From positions 1 to 64,000 of the forward strand of contig UCJD01000012.1 in the NCBI GenBank assembly GCA_900472605.1: 64,000 bases of DNA, written 5' to 3'. The position numbers and the translations under genes are program-made. Numbering within the stretch: position 1 is the first letter of the stretch; every line of letters starts with the position of its first letter. Under the pieces are notes generated by a model. The model was given only the letters and a program-made list of their open reading frames with translations, searched no databases and had not been told where the DNA came from. Shown piece by piece: positions 25,304-34,360 of the stretch. This DNA is from Hyphomicrobiales bacterium (GTDB lineage: Bacteria > Pseudomonadota > Alphaproteobacteria > Rhizobiales > Rhizobiaceae).

Positions 25304-26083
25304 TCACAAGCGGGGAATGGAAAGGCCGCCATCGGCGTCGATGACGGTGCCGGTCGCAAAGGCGAAGGCGCCTGAGGCAAGGGCCGAGCAAATTCGGCCG
25401 ACGTCGTCGGCCTCGCCCCAGCGCTTCATCGGCACGAGGCCGCCCTCGATCAGCGCGTCGTATTTCGAGGTCACACCTGAGGTCATGTCGGTGCGGATGA
25501 TCCCCGGCCGGAGTTCGAAGACGGAAATGCCCGATTCTGCCAGCCGCAGCGCCAGGCCCTGCGAGAAGGCGGCAAGTCCGGCCTTGCTGATGCAATAGTC
25601 CAGGCGCTCAGGCGAACTCGCCTCTGCCGATACAGAGGTGATGTTGATGATCGAGCGCGGATGCGGCTTGTCGCCGGATACGAGCATCGCCTTCACGACC
25701 GCCTGGGTGAAGAAGACTGTGCCGCGCAGGTTCGTGGCCATGATCGTGTCGAAATTGTCAGGCGTCAGCCCGAGGAAATCGCCCCTCACCACGGCAGCCA
25801 TGCCGGCATTGTTGACCAGGCAATCGATGCGACCGAAGGCCTGCAGGATCGCGTGAACCGTTTCCTCGTGCTTCTCAACTGCGGAGATATCGGCCTGCAG
25901 GTAGATCGCATCGCCACCATGTTGCTTCAACTGCGCGACGGTCTCGTCCGCGGTCTCCACGGCGCCGACGCCTGTTATCGCGACATTGAAACCTGCTTTC
26001 GCCAGAGCGCCGGCAATGCCGAGCCCGATGCCGCGACGGCCGCCAGTGACCACGGCTACGGGCTTGTCCGAATGCGTCGTCAT
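25304..26083 (-). CDS. Short-chain dehydrogenase/reductase
   Basis: 259-aa NAD(P)-dependent enzyme. The nucleotide motif TGGRRGIGLGIA is at about 14-25, NNAG near 92, and the catalytic Ser-Tyr-Lys in ITSVSAEASSPERLDYCISKAG. The C-terminal end GTVIDADGGLSIPRL is typical. ATG at 26083 overlaps the stop of the upstream GMC gene by 4 bp; a frame extending to 26512 only shadows that gene. It probably interconverts a hydroxyl and a carbonyl in the same pathway as its two GMC neighbours. Confidence 0.9.
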   Translation of the reverse strand: MTTHSDKPVAVVTGGRRGIGLGIAGALAKAGFNVAITGVGAVETADETVAQLKQHGGDAIYLQADISAVEKHEETVHAILQAFGRIDCLVNNAGMAAVVRGDFLGLTPDNFDTIMATNLRGTVFFTQAVVKAMLVSGDKPHPRSIINITSVSAEASSPERLDYCISKAGLAAFSQGLALRLAESGISVFELRPGIIRTDMTSGVTSKYDALIEGGLVPMKRWGEADDVGRICSALASGAFAFATGTVIDADGGLSIPRL

Positions 26084-27585
26084 GCTCTCAAATCCTTTGA
26101 TGCGATGTGGTCGGCAACGCGCAATGCCTGGCTTGCCACCGTCAGGGCCGGATTGACGGCCGCCGAGGTCGGCAGGAAGCTGGCATCGACGACGAAGAGG
26201 TTCGGGTGGTCGAAGGCGCGGCAGTAGATGTCGAGCGGCGCGGACGCAGCATCGTTGCCGATCCTGACGGTTCCGCACTGGTGTGATGGTGTGCGCTTGT
26301 CGAAGGGACGGCTGAGCACGATCGGGAAGCCGATCGAGCGCAGGATGTCCTTGAGCTTGGAGACCAGCGAGAGATGGGCGTCCCAGTTGGTGCGCTGCCA
26401 TTTCAGGACGATGCGCTCGCCATCGACCATGACGCGGCTTTCCGGGTTCGGGACATCCTCGCTCATGGCGTAAAAGTCGATCGCATGACCGGTGATCCGA
26501 TCCAGCAGCCATTCTGGCACCTTGGGCAGCGATCCCTTGAGAACCTTGCCCGAGATGCGGCCGAGCAGCTGCACATTGCCGAGCGGCGGCCCGCCATTGC
26601 CGTCGGAGAGATAGAAATCGTTGAAGGCGAATGTCTTCTGGTAGATCGAGGTGTTGCGATATTTCGGCGATACACCGATCACGGCCGAGGAATTGTGGTT
26701 CATGAAATTCCGGCCGACCTGACCGGAGGAATTGGCCAGCCCCTCGGAAAACCTGCCATTTGCCGAGCGCAGCAGCAACACGGCCGATTGCACCGCGCCG
26801 GCGCTGAGGATCACGAGCTTCGGACGCAGCGTATGCGCCTGGCCATTCTTCCGATAGGTCACGCCCGAAATCCGGCCATCGGCATCTGCTTCCAGCTTGA
26901 TGACGGGCGATCCGGTTTGCAGGCGCACGTTGTCGTGGCGAAGAGCCTGCGAAAGGGCCGCCGTCTCCGCATCCATCTTGCCGTCATCGGAATTGGGATG
27001 CGCATCCCATGGCGTTTTCGCCTTCGCCAACCATTTGTCGATATCGACGCCCAAAGGCAGCGAGAAGGGATGCAGGCCCTTCGCCTTCAGCCGCGCCCTG
27101 ACGTCGGCGATGGCGGGTTCCTCGCGCACCGGCGGGTAATTGTAAGGCGTCGAGTGAGCCGGCTCCGTCGGGTCATCGCCGAGCGCGCCGCGCACCTTGT
27201 ACAACGCCTCGGCGCGACCGTACCACGGCTCCAGTTCCTCATAGGGAAATGGCCATGCGGGCGACACGCCTTCGCGATGATGGATCTCCTCGAAATCCTC
27301 GCGGCGGTAACGCGAGAGCACCGCACCGAAGAATTTCGAATTGCCGCCGACATTGTAGTAGTTGCCGGGATTGAAGCCGGTGCCATCGGCCTCGTACCAG
27401 GTCTCCTTCGGCCGGAAATGGCCGCGCTGAAAGATCGCCCGCTGGTCGCGGTTGACGGGGTGGTCGGCAATCCGTTCGCCGGCTTCGAGAATGAGGATCT
27501 CGGCTCCGGTGGCAGCGAGCCCGGCAGCGACGGTCGCGCCACCGATGCCCGAGCCGATGATGACGATATCAGGTGTTCTGTTCAT
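26080..27585 (-). CDS. GMC-family FAD oxidoreductase (sugar-oxidase-like branch)
   Basis: 501 aa. FAD motif IVIIGSGIGGATVAAGLA near residue 6, then LILEAGER. Segments YNVGGNSKFFGAVLSRYR and LVILSAGAVQSAVLLLRS, and the C-terminal HQCGTVRIGND with VVDASFLPTSAAVNPALTV, give the active-site His and the GMC end. It is distant from the copy at 23635 and looks closer to sugar oxidases and dehydrogenases such as pyranose oxidase-like or glucoside 3-dehydrogenase proteins. That closer placement is by eye only. Confidence 0.87.
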   Translation of the reverse strand: MNRTPDIVIIGSGIGGATVAAGLAATGAEILILEAGERIADHPVNRDQRAIFQRGHFRPKETWYEADGTGFNPGNYYNVGGNSKFFGAVLSRYRREDFEEIHHREGVSPAWPFPYEELEPWYGRAEALYKVRGALGDDPTEPAHSTPYNYPPVREEPAIADVRARLKAKGLHPFSLPLGVDIDKWLAKAKTPWDAHPNSDDGKMDAETAALSQALRHDNVRLQTGSPVIKLEADADGRISGVTYRKNGQAHTLRPKLVILSAGAVQSAVLLLRSANGRFSEGLANSSGQVGRNFMNHNSSAVIGVSPKYRNTSIYQKTFAFNDFYLSDGNGGPPLGNVQLLGRISGKVLKGSLPKVPEWLLDRITGHAIDFYAMSEDVPNPESRVMVDGERIVLKWQRTNWDAHLSLVSKLKDILRSIGFPIVLSRPFDKRTPSHQCGTVRIGNDAASAPLDIYCRAFDHPNLFVVDASFLPTSAAVNPALTVASQALRVADHIASKDLRA

Positions 27586-27605
27586 AGTGCTATCGCGCCG
27601 TCAGA

Positions 27606-28721
27606 TCACGCGATCCGCGCCTGACTTTGCGGGTCGAAAAAGACCACCTTGTCGAGATTGAATGCCAGCCGCGCGTTCTGGCCCGGCTGGATGCGGGCGT
27701 CGGCGCGCAGGCGGGCCACGACTTCCTTGCCGCCGAGCTTGGTGACGGCGAATGTGTCGGAACCGGCCGGCTCGACCACGTCGATCAAGCAATCGCCTTC
27801 GGCCAGCGTCTGCGCATTGCGGTCGGCGCCGTCGGGGTCGGTCAGCGCTTCTGGACGGATGCCGAAGACGATCTGGCGGCCGGCATGCGCCTGCAGCGCC
27901 TCGCGGCCCGGTGCGATCGGCAAGCGGATCGGCTCGCCGCTCGGCCGCGCCAGCGACACCGACAGTCCCGTTGCTCCCTGCTCAATGGTGCCTGAGAGCA
28001 GGTTCATCGCTGGCGAGCCCATGAAGTCAGCGACGAACATGTTGGCGGGGTTGTTGTAGATCTCCGCCGGCGTGCCGAACTGCTGGACCTCGCCATCCTT
28101 CATCACGGCGATCTTGGTGGCCAGCGTCATTGCCTCGATCTGGTCGTGGGTGACGTAGACGATGGTCTTGCCGGTTGCCTGGTGCAGCCGCTTGATCTCG
28201 ATGCGCATGTCGACGCGCAGCTTGGCGTCGAGGTTGGAGAGCGGCTCGTCGAACAGGAAGAGCTTCGGATCGCGCACCAACGCGCGGCCCATGGCGACGC
28301 GTTGCCGCTGGCCGCCTGACAGCTGGCTCGGCTTGCGATCGAGCAGATGGCCGATCTGCAGCACCTTGGCGACCTTGTCGATCGCCGCCTTGCGCTCGTC
28401 GGCCGGCACGCCGCGCATCTCCATGCCGAAGGAGATGTTCCCGGCGACCGTCATGTTCGGATAGAGCGCGTAGCTCTGGAACACCATGGCGATATCACGT
28501 TTGGACGGGTGCAGATCGGAAATGGTGCGGCCATCGACGCGGATATCGCCCTCGGTGATGGCCTCCAGTCCGGCGATCGTGTTGAGCAGCGTGGACTTGC
28601 CGCAGCCGGAGGGGCCGACCAGCACCAGAAAGCCGCCCTTTTCCAACTCAAGATCGATGCCCTTGAGGATTTCCAGTGCGCCAAAACGCTTTCTGAGGCG
28701 TGAGATTTCGAGAAAAGCCAT
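27606..28721 (-). CDS. Sugar ABC transporter ATPase, UgpC/MalK type
   Basis: 371-aa ATPase. Walker A GPSGCGKST near 37-45, signature LSGGQRQRVAMGRALVRDP, Walker B LFLFDEPLSNLDAKLR and switch YVTHDQIEA are all standard. The C-terminal regulatory OB-fold (from about 240) includes FGIRPEAL. It follows MalG-like by 4 bp and precedes the GMC gene by 20 bp. It drives the CUT1-type importer encoded upstream. Confidence 0.92.
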   Translation of the reverse strand: MAFLEISRLRKRFGALEILKGIDLELEKGGFLVLVGPSGCGKSTLLNTIAGLEAITEGDIRVDGRTISDLHPSKRDIAMVFQSYALYPNMTVAGNISFGMEMRGVPADERKAAIDKVAKVLQIGHLLDRKPSQLSGGQRQRVAMGRALVRDPKLFLFDEPLSNLDAKLRVDMRIEIKRLHQATGKTIVYVTHDQIEAMTLATKIAVMKDGEVQQFGTPAEIYNNPANMFVADFMGSPAMNLLSGTIEQGATGLSVSLARPSGEPIRLPIAPGREALQAHAGRQIVFGIRPEALTDPDGADRNAQTLAEGDCLIDVVEPAGSDTFAVTKLGGKEVVARLRADARIQPGQNARLAFNLDKVVFFDPQSQARIA

Positions 28722-28725
28722 GGGA

Positions 28726-29670
28726 TTATCCTTTGACCGCGCCCGCCATCAGTCCGCGAACGAAGTAGCGGCCGGCGAGGATGTAAACGAGGAGCGTGGG
28801 CATGGCGGCGATCATCGCGGCGGCCATGTTGACATTGTATTCGACGACACCCGTCGAGGTATTGACGACGTTGTTGAGCGCCACCGTCATCGGCATGGAT
28901 TCACCGGTCCCGGCGTAGGCGGAGGCAAACAGGAAGTCGTTCCAGATGTTGGTGAACTGGTAGATCACGGTGACGACGATGATCGGCAGCGAGTTTGGCA
29001 GCATGATGCGGCGGAAAATCTGGAAGAAGCTCGCGCCATCCACCTGCGCCGCCCGCACAAGCTCCGTCGGAAATGCCTCGTAATAGTTGCGGAAGAACAG
29101 CGTCGTGAAGCCGAGGCCGTAGACCACGTGGACGATGACCAGATTGACCGTCGGGTTGCCGAAGCCGAGCGACATGCCGATCTCGTTCGTCAGCGTGTTG
29201 CCGAAGCGGCCGAGGCTGCCGAGAATGGTCGCCATCGGCAGCAGCACCGACTGGAACGGGATAAAGCAGGCAAACAGCATCAGCCCGAACACCAGCGTAT
29301 GGCCGGGGAAGCGCCATTTGGTCAGCACGTAGCCGTTGAGCGCGCCGAGGATGGTCGAGATGGCAACGGCGGGAACGACCATCTTGATCGAGTTCCAGAA
29401 ATAGCCCTTGATGCCGGCGCAGGTGAGCCCGACGCAGGTCTCGCCCCATGCCTTGATCCAGGGTTCGAAGGTTGGTGCTGACGGCAGCGACAGCATGTTG
29501 CCGTTCTGGATTTCGTCCATGGTCTTGAACGAGGTGACCAGCATGACGAAGAGCGGCATCAGGTAGATGATCGCAAAGATCGCGAGGATGCCATAGATGA
29601 AGATCCGGTTGAAAAGCCGGGTGCGGGCCAGGTTGGATGAACTTGGTGTATCCGATGTCACTGCGCTCAT
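28726..29670 (-). CDS. Sugar ABC transporter permease, MalG type
   Basis: 314-aa inner-membrane protein with about six membrane segments. The coupling loop is ELVRAAQVDGASFFQIFRRIMLPNSLPII, the EAA motif of carbohydrate permeases. It overlaps the MalF-like gene by 4 bp (start 29670). The N-terminus before the first membrane segment is short and polar. Confidence 0.9.
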   Translation of the reverse strand: MSAVTSDTPSSSNLARTRLFNRIFIYGILAIFAIIYLMPLFVMLVTSFKTMDEIQNGNMLSLPSAPTFEPWIKAWGETCVGLTCAGIKGYFWNSIKMVVPAVAISTILGALNGYVLTKWRFPGHTLVFGLMLFACFIPFQSVLLPMATILGSLGRFGNTLTNEIGMSLGFGNPTVNLVIVHVVYGLGFTTLFFRNYYEAFPTELVRAAQVDGASFFQIFRRIMLPNSLPIIVVTVIYQFTNIWNDFLFASAYAGTGESMPMTVALNNVVNTSTGVVEYNVNMAAAMIAAMPTLLVYILAGRYFVRGLMAGAVKG

Positions 29671-30629
29671 CGTGATTTCTCCCGCAGTTCGGAATAGAGA
29701 TAGGGAACGATGATCGCCGAGATCGTCATCAGCATGATCACGGCGCTGGCCGATCCCACGGCCATCTCGTTGCGCTTGAAGGTGTATTCGTACATGAAGT
29801 TGGACGGCAGCCAGGCCGAGCCGCCGGGCCCGCCGGAGGTCAAGGCGACGACAAGGTCGTAGGACTTGATCGCCATGTGGGCGAGCACGATGAAGGCGGA
29901 GAGGAAGACGGGCCTCAGAAGCGGAATGATGATGCGGCGGTAGAGTTGCACCGTCGATGCGCCGTCGATCTGCGCCGCCTTCATGATCTCGCTGTCGATG
30001 CCGCGCAGGCCCGCCAGGAACATCGCCATGACGAAGCCCGATGCCTGCCAGACGCCGGCGATGACGACGGTATAGATCACGAAATCCTTGTTCTTGATCC
30101 AGTCGAAATGGAAGCTGGTCCAGCCGAAGTGATGCAGCGTCTGCTCAAGCCCGAGGCCCGGATCGAGGAACCATTTCCAGGCGACGCCTGTCACGATGAA
30201 GGACAGCGCCATCGGATAGAGGAAGATCGGCCGCAATATCCCTTCGCCGCGGATCTTCTGGTCGAGCAGGATCGCCAGCAGCAGGCCGAGGCCAAGGCAG
30301 ATGGCGATATAGAGGAAGCCGAAGATCCCCATGTTGGTGATCGATGTGTACCAGCTGGAGGGCGGGTCGCTTTCGAAGGTCCAGCGCCAGAGCCGTTGAT
30401 AGGCGCGAGGCCCGGTCAGTACATAGGACGGGAAGGTCTTGGAATTGGTGAAGGACAGATAGACCGTCCACAGGATGAAGCCGTAGACGAAGACCAGCGT
30501 GATGGCGAAGCTCGGCGCCAGCACGATCTTCGGCAGCGCATCCTGCAGCCAGCCGCGCATGGAAAACGAGGTTCCGCGCTGTGCTGGTGTCTCGGCTTTG
30601 GTGGTAGCGATAGTGCTCATGACATTCAT
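29667..30629 (-). CDS. Sugar ABC transporter permease, MalF type
   Basis: 320 aa from the chosen start. The EAA loop reads SEIMKAAQIDGASTVQLYRRIIIPLLRPV. The start at 30629 has GGGAGG a few nt upstream; an ATG at 30662 lies on the edge of a 12-bp hairpin and has no spaced ribosome binding site, and a third ATG at 30620 is possible. It forms the translocation channel with the MalG-type permease. Confidence 0.88.
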   Translation of the reverse strand: MNVMSTIATTKAETPAQRGTSFSMRGWLQDALPKIVLAPSFAITLVFVYGFILWTVYLSFTNSKTFPSYVLTGPRAYQRLWRWTFESDPPSSWYTSITNMGIFGFLYIAICLGLGLLLAILLDQKIRGEGILRPIFLYPMALSFIVTGVAWKWFLDPGLGLEQTLHHFGWTSFHFDWIKNKDFVIYTVVIAGVWQASGFVMAMFLAGLRGIDSEIMKAAQIDGASTVQLYRRIIIPLLRPVFLSAFIVLAHMAIKSYDLVVALTSGGPGGSAWLPSNFMYEYTFKRNEMAVGSASAVIMLMTISAIIVPYLYSELREKSR

Positions 30630-30661
30630 CCCCCTCCCAAGGGTGACGTTGGCAGTCGACA

Positions 30662-30689
30662 TCTTCCCCGCCTGAAAAGGCGGGGAAGA
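30662..30689 (-). terminator. Stem-loop between receptor and permease genes
   Basis: A perfect 12-bp stem with a GAAA tetraloop (arms 30662-30673 and 30678-30689) lies 16 bp after the receptor stop. Such structures in sugar-ABC operons usually act as partial terminators or 3' stabilisers so that the periplasmic receptor is made in excess over the membrane subunits. Confidence 0.7.
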
Positions 30690-30705
30690 CCGTTCGCGGG
30701 TCTGC

Positions 30706-31968
30706 TTACTTGGCGTCGTCGATTGCCTTCACGAGCTCTTCGACGGCCTGATCGGACGTCTTGATCTGGCCGTGGACGAACTTCGAGACGACGTCCTTGT
30801 AGGCGTTGGCAACGGCCGGAGGCGCGCCATAGCCCTGTGCCAGCGAGCCGAACAGCGTGCCGCCTTCGTTGGCTGCCTTCAGGTCGGCGATGCCCTTCTT
30901 GCCGCAGGCGTCGAAGTCGGTATCAGGCACGTCGGTACGGGCCGGGACCGAGCCCTTGACGACGTTGAAGGCCGACTGGAAGCTCTTCGACAGCGTTGCC
31001 GTCGCAAGCGCCACCTGAGCGGCCTTGCGATCGTCAGGCACATTGAACATGCCGAACATGTCGGAGTTGTAGATCACGCTGCCATCGGTGCCCGGGAAGC
31101 GGTAGCACAGGAAGTCGGTGTCGGGCTTCTTTTTGGCGGCGACGAATTCGCCCTTGGCCCAGTCACCCATCACCTGCACCAGCGCATCACCCTTGATGAC
31201 CATGGCGGTCGCAAGGTTCCAGTCACGGCCGGAGAAGTTCGGATCGACGTACTTGACCAGCGTCGCGAGGTTGTCGAACGACTTCTTCATCGTGTCGGAC
31301 TTCAGCGACTCCTCATCGAGTTCGTTGAAGGCCTTCTTGTAGAACTCCGGACCACCGGTCGACAGCACGACGCTGTCGAACATGGTGGCTTCCTGCCAGT
31401 TCTGGCCACCGAGGGCGAGCGGCGTCACGCCGGCTGCCTTGGCCTTGTCGAGCAGGGCTACGAGGTCTTCGAAGCTCTTCGGCTGCGTGCCGCCGATCTT
31501 GTCCATCACGGCCTTGTTGATCCAGAGCCAGTTGACGGAGTGAACGTTGACGGGTGCTGCGACCCACTTGCCGTCATAGACGGAGAACTTCTGCAGCGCC
31601 GCCGGAACGGACTTGTCCCAGCCTTCCTTCTTCGCGGTTTCGGTGAGATCGCCCATCACACCGGCCTGCGCGTAGTCGAGAACGGTGTAGCCGAGCATCT
31701 GCGATGCCGTCGGGTAGGTGCCGGCCGCCACCATCGCCTTCAGCGCCGTCATGGCCGCGTCGCCGCCGCCGCCCGCGACCGGCACGTCTTTCCACGCGTA
31801 GCCTTCCTTCGACAGATCGCCCTTCAGCACGTTGAGCGCCGCGGCTTCGCCACCAGACGTCCACCAATGCAGCATCTGCACTTCCTTGACATCGGCAGCG
31901 CGCGCGATACCGCCCGCAGCACCAATTGCCAATGCGACCATGGCAGTCGCCGTTAGAAATCTGCGCAT
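30706..31968 (-). CDS. Sugar ABC transporter substrate-binding protein (SBP family 1)
   Basis: 420-aa periplasmic receptor. The signal peptide ends at about 24 (GGIARAADV). The mature start [24 protein letters not shown] is typical of glucose/mannose-type receptors of CUT1 systems. ATG at 31968 has GGGAGG 7 nt upstream; a frame running to 32091 has no such support. A 7-bp hairpin (31998-32016) lies in the 104-bp leader after the aldehyde dehydrogenase gene. The ligand cannot be read; the neighbouring oxidases suggest a sugar, polyol or glycoside. Confidence 0.9.
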   Translation of the reverse strand: MRRFLTATAMVALAIGAAGGIARAADVKEVQMLHWWTSGGEAAALNVLKGDLSKEGYAWKDVPVAGGGGDAAMTALKAMVAAGTYPTASQMLGYTVLDYAQAGVMGDLTETAKKEGWDKSVPAALQKFSVYDGKWVAAPVNVHSVNWLWINKAVMDKIGGTQPKSFEDLVALLDKAKAAGVTPLALGGQNWQEATMFDSVVLSTGGPEFYKKAFNELDEESLKSDTMKKSFDNLATLVKYVDPNFSGRDWNLATAMVIKGDALVQVMGDWAKGEFVAAKKKPDTDFLCYRFPGTDGSVIYNSDMFGMFNVPDDRKAAQVALATATLSKSFQSAFNVVKGSVPARTDVPDTDFDACGKKGIADLKAANEGGTLFGSLAQGYGAPPAVANAYKDVVSKFVHGQIKTSDQAVEELVKAIDDAK

Positions 31969-32072
31969 TTGAAAACCTCCCGTTTTCAAGTTCGCGAAAC
32001 GGGACCCATTCCCGTTCCGTATCCCCCGCCCTCCTCGAGCGTGGTTTCTGCAAGCCGGCTCCCCGCCGGTCT

Positions 32073-33581
32073 TCAGCTTCTGGGCATCCACCAGTTGGTG
32101 CGGCTGCCGATATGCATGTTGAGCGTTTTCGTCTCGGTGTAGTCCTCCACCGCGTGGCGGCCGAGCTCGCGGCCGAGGCCGGACTGCTTGTAGCCGCCGA
32201 ACGGCAGCTCCGAGGCGCCATCCATGAACGTGTTCATCCAGACCGTTCCCGCGCGTACTCTACGCCCGATCGTCAGGCATGTGTCGAAATCCTTGCTCCA
32301 GACGCCGGCCGAAAGGCCGTAATCGATCGAGTTGGCGATCTCGATCGCCTCTTCGGTGGTCTCGAAGGTGAGCACAGACAGCACCGGACCGAACACCTCC
32401 TCGCGGGCGACTGTCATTCCCGGCGTAACCTTCGAAAGAATGGTCGGCGCCATGAACTGCCCCATGCCGAGATCGATCGCCTCGCCGCCATGCGCGACTT
32501 CCGCGCCGGCAATCTTCGCGGCCGTGACGTATCCCGCGATCTTGTCGAAATGCTGCGGCGTGATGATCGCGCCCACCTGCGTTGTCGGGTCGAGCGGATC
32601 GCCGACCTTGACGTTCCTGGCGAGCGCCGCGACGCGCGCCACGACATCGCTGGCGATGCTCTTGTGCAGGATCAGCCGGGAACCGGCATTGCAGCATTCG
32701 CCGGCATTGAAATAGGCGCCGAAGACGGCCGCGTCGATGAACGCGTCGAGATCGGCGTCCGGGAAGACGATCTGCGGGTTCTTGCCGCCAAGTTCCAGCG
32801 ATACCTTCTTCAGCGTTTGCGCGGCATTGGTCATCGTCAGCTTACCAACGCCGGTCGAACCGGTGAAGGAGACCATGTCGACATCGGGATGGGACGTCAT
32901 GATCGCGCCCACCTCGGCGCCAGTGCCGGTGACGATATTGACGACGCCATCTGGCACGCCGGCCTCCTGCAGGATTTCACCGAGCACGATCGTCGAGCCC
33001 GATGTCAGTTCCGACGGCTTGACGACGCAGGTGCAGCCGGCTGCAAGCGCGAAAGGCAGCTTCTGGCCGACGATCAGGAAGGGGAAATTCCACGGCGTGA
33101 TGATCGACACGACGCCGATCGCCTCGCGCAGAACAACGCCGAGCGTGCCATCGCCGAGCGTGTTGTAGCTTTCGCCGTGCAGATCACGCGCAAGCGCCGC
33201 TGCATAGCGCCAGATATCAACCGATCCTGCGATTTCTCCCTTGACCTGGGTGATCGGCTTGCCCGCTTCGATCGCATCGAGATAGGCGAGTTCGCCGGCG
33301 CGGGCCGCGATCAGATCGGCGGCCTTGAGCAGGATGGCGGAACGCTCCGATGCGGTCATGCGCGGCCACGGGCCAGTGTCGAACGCCTTGCGGGCAGCAG
33401 CAATAGCGCGCTCGGCGTCGGCCTTGGTACCGCCCTGGAAGCGGCTGACGACGACGCCGTGGCTCGGGGCGACGCGCTCGATCGGGGCCGCGTTGCCGGA
33501 TATCCATTTGCCGTCGATCAGCATCTTGAAGTCGCGGGCCGTCTGATTGGCGAGCGCCTTCGGGGTCACCAGAACCGTCAT
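32073..33581 (-). CDS. NAD(P)-dependent aldehyde dehydrogenase
   Basis: 502 aa. The general base Glu lies in [12 protein letters not shown] and the nucleophile in [12 protein letters not shown], where the two adjacent Cys leave the exact nucleophile position one residue ambiguous by eye. TPWNFP and FTGSTGVGK (cofactor loop) are present, as is the C-terminal [13 protein letters not shown]. The ATG at 33581 has GGGAG 7 nt upstream and overlaps the preceding stop as TAATG; an ATG at 33587 is too close to the ribosome binding site. It oxidises an aldehyde intermediate to an acid, which could feed the CoA-transferase two genes upstream. Confidence 0.91.
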   Translation of the reverse strand: MTVLVTPKALANQTARDFKMLIDGKWISGNAAPIERVAPSHGVVVSRFQGGTKADAERAIAAARKAFDTGPWPRMTASERSAILLKAADLIAARAGELAYLDAIEAGKPITQVKGEIAGSVDIWRYAAALARDLHGESYNTLGDGTLGVVLREAIGVVSIITPWNFPFLIVGQKLPFALAAGCTCVVKPSELTSGSTIVLGEILQEAGVPDGVVNIVTGTGAEVGAIMTSHPDVDMVSFTGSTGVGKLTMTNAAQTLKKVSLELGGKNPQIVFPDADLDAFIDAAVFGAYFNAGECCNAGSRLILHKSIASDVVARVAALARNVKVGDPLDPTTQVGAIITPQHFDKIAGYVTAAKIAGAEVAHGGEAIDLGMGQFMAPTILSKVTPGMTVAREEVFGPVLSVLTFETTEEAIEIANSIDYGLSAGVWSKDFDTCLTIGRRVRAGTVWMNTFMDGASELPFGGYKQSGLGRELGRHAVEDYTETKTLNMHIGSRTNWWMPRS

Positions 33582-34360
33582 TACCATTCTCCCTTGAACT
33601 GTGCCGGGCGTTTCTCGCTGAATGCGGTCACGCCCTCCTTGAGGTCGCCGGTCTTGGCGACCAGGATCGAGCCGAGCGCCTCAACCGCCGTACCGTTATC
33701 CTCGCCGTTGGCCGATGCGATCATCAGCTTGGTGATCTCGAGCGCTGCGGGTCCGCGCGAGGCGATGCGGCGCGCATAGTCTCTTGCTGCATCGACAGCC
33801 GTGCCCGTGCCGACGACCATGTCGACGATGCCGAACTGGCGGGCTTCCTCGGCAGTGAATACCTCGCCGCCCAGCGCCATGCGGCGCACGATCTGCGCTC
33901 CGAACCGCTTGACAAGACGCTGCGTGCCGGACCAGCCTGGGATCATCCCGAGGCCGGTTTCCGGAAGGCCGATCTTGATCTGCTCTTCGGCGATCCTGAT
34001 ATCGGCAAGGCCGGCGAGCTCCAGCCCGCCGCCGAGCGCATGGCCATTCAGCGCCGCGATCAGGGGAACGCGAAGCGTGGCAATTCGCTCGAAGACACGA
34101 TGGCCGTAGCGGACCCAGGCATGCCCGAACTCTTGAGGCGCCATGTGCCCCCAGGCCTTGATGTCTCCACCCGCGGAGAAGGCCTTGCCATCGCCGGTGA
34201 GGATGGCGACATGCACGTCGGGATTGGCTTCCACCACATCGGCGGCTTCAGACAGAGCCTTCAGCATATCGAGGTCGAGCGCGTTCAGCTTCTCGGGTCG
34301 CGATACGGTCATGATGGCGAGAGAGCCGTCGATGTCGACGCGCACGGTTCCGCTAGTCAT
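33581..34360 (-). CDS. Enoyl-CoA hydratase/isomerase family protein
   Basis: 259-aa crotonase. The oxyanion segment is AFSAGGDIKAWG, and both glutamates of true hydratases are kept, in GGGLELAGLADI and LPETGLGMIPGWSGTQRL. It therefore probably adds water to an enoyl-CoA. It overlaps the CoA-transferase gene by 8 bp and abuts the aldehyde dehydrogenase gene, so acid activation, hydration and oxidation are encoded together. Confidence 0.9.
   Translation of the reverse strand: MTSGTVRVDIDGSLAIMTVSRPEKLNALDLDMLKALSEAADVVEANPDVHVAILTGDGKAFSAGGDIKAWGHMAPQEFGHAWVRYGHRVFERIATLRVPLIAALNGHALGGGLELAGLADIRIAEEQIKIGLPETGLGMIPGWSGTQRLVKRFGAQIVRRMALGGEVFTAEEARQFGIVDMVVGTGTAVDAARDYARRIASRGPAALEITKLMIASANGEDNGTAVEALGSILVAKTGDLKEGVTAFSEKRPAQFKGEW

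Noticed and set aside
31926-33779. 617-codon open frame on the plus strand over the aldehyde dehydrogenase gene
   Set aside because: Long antisense frames are common opposite GC-rich genes. The minus strand carries complete dehydrogenase motifs, and this frame has no recognisable fold or ribosome binding site.
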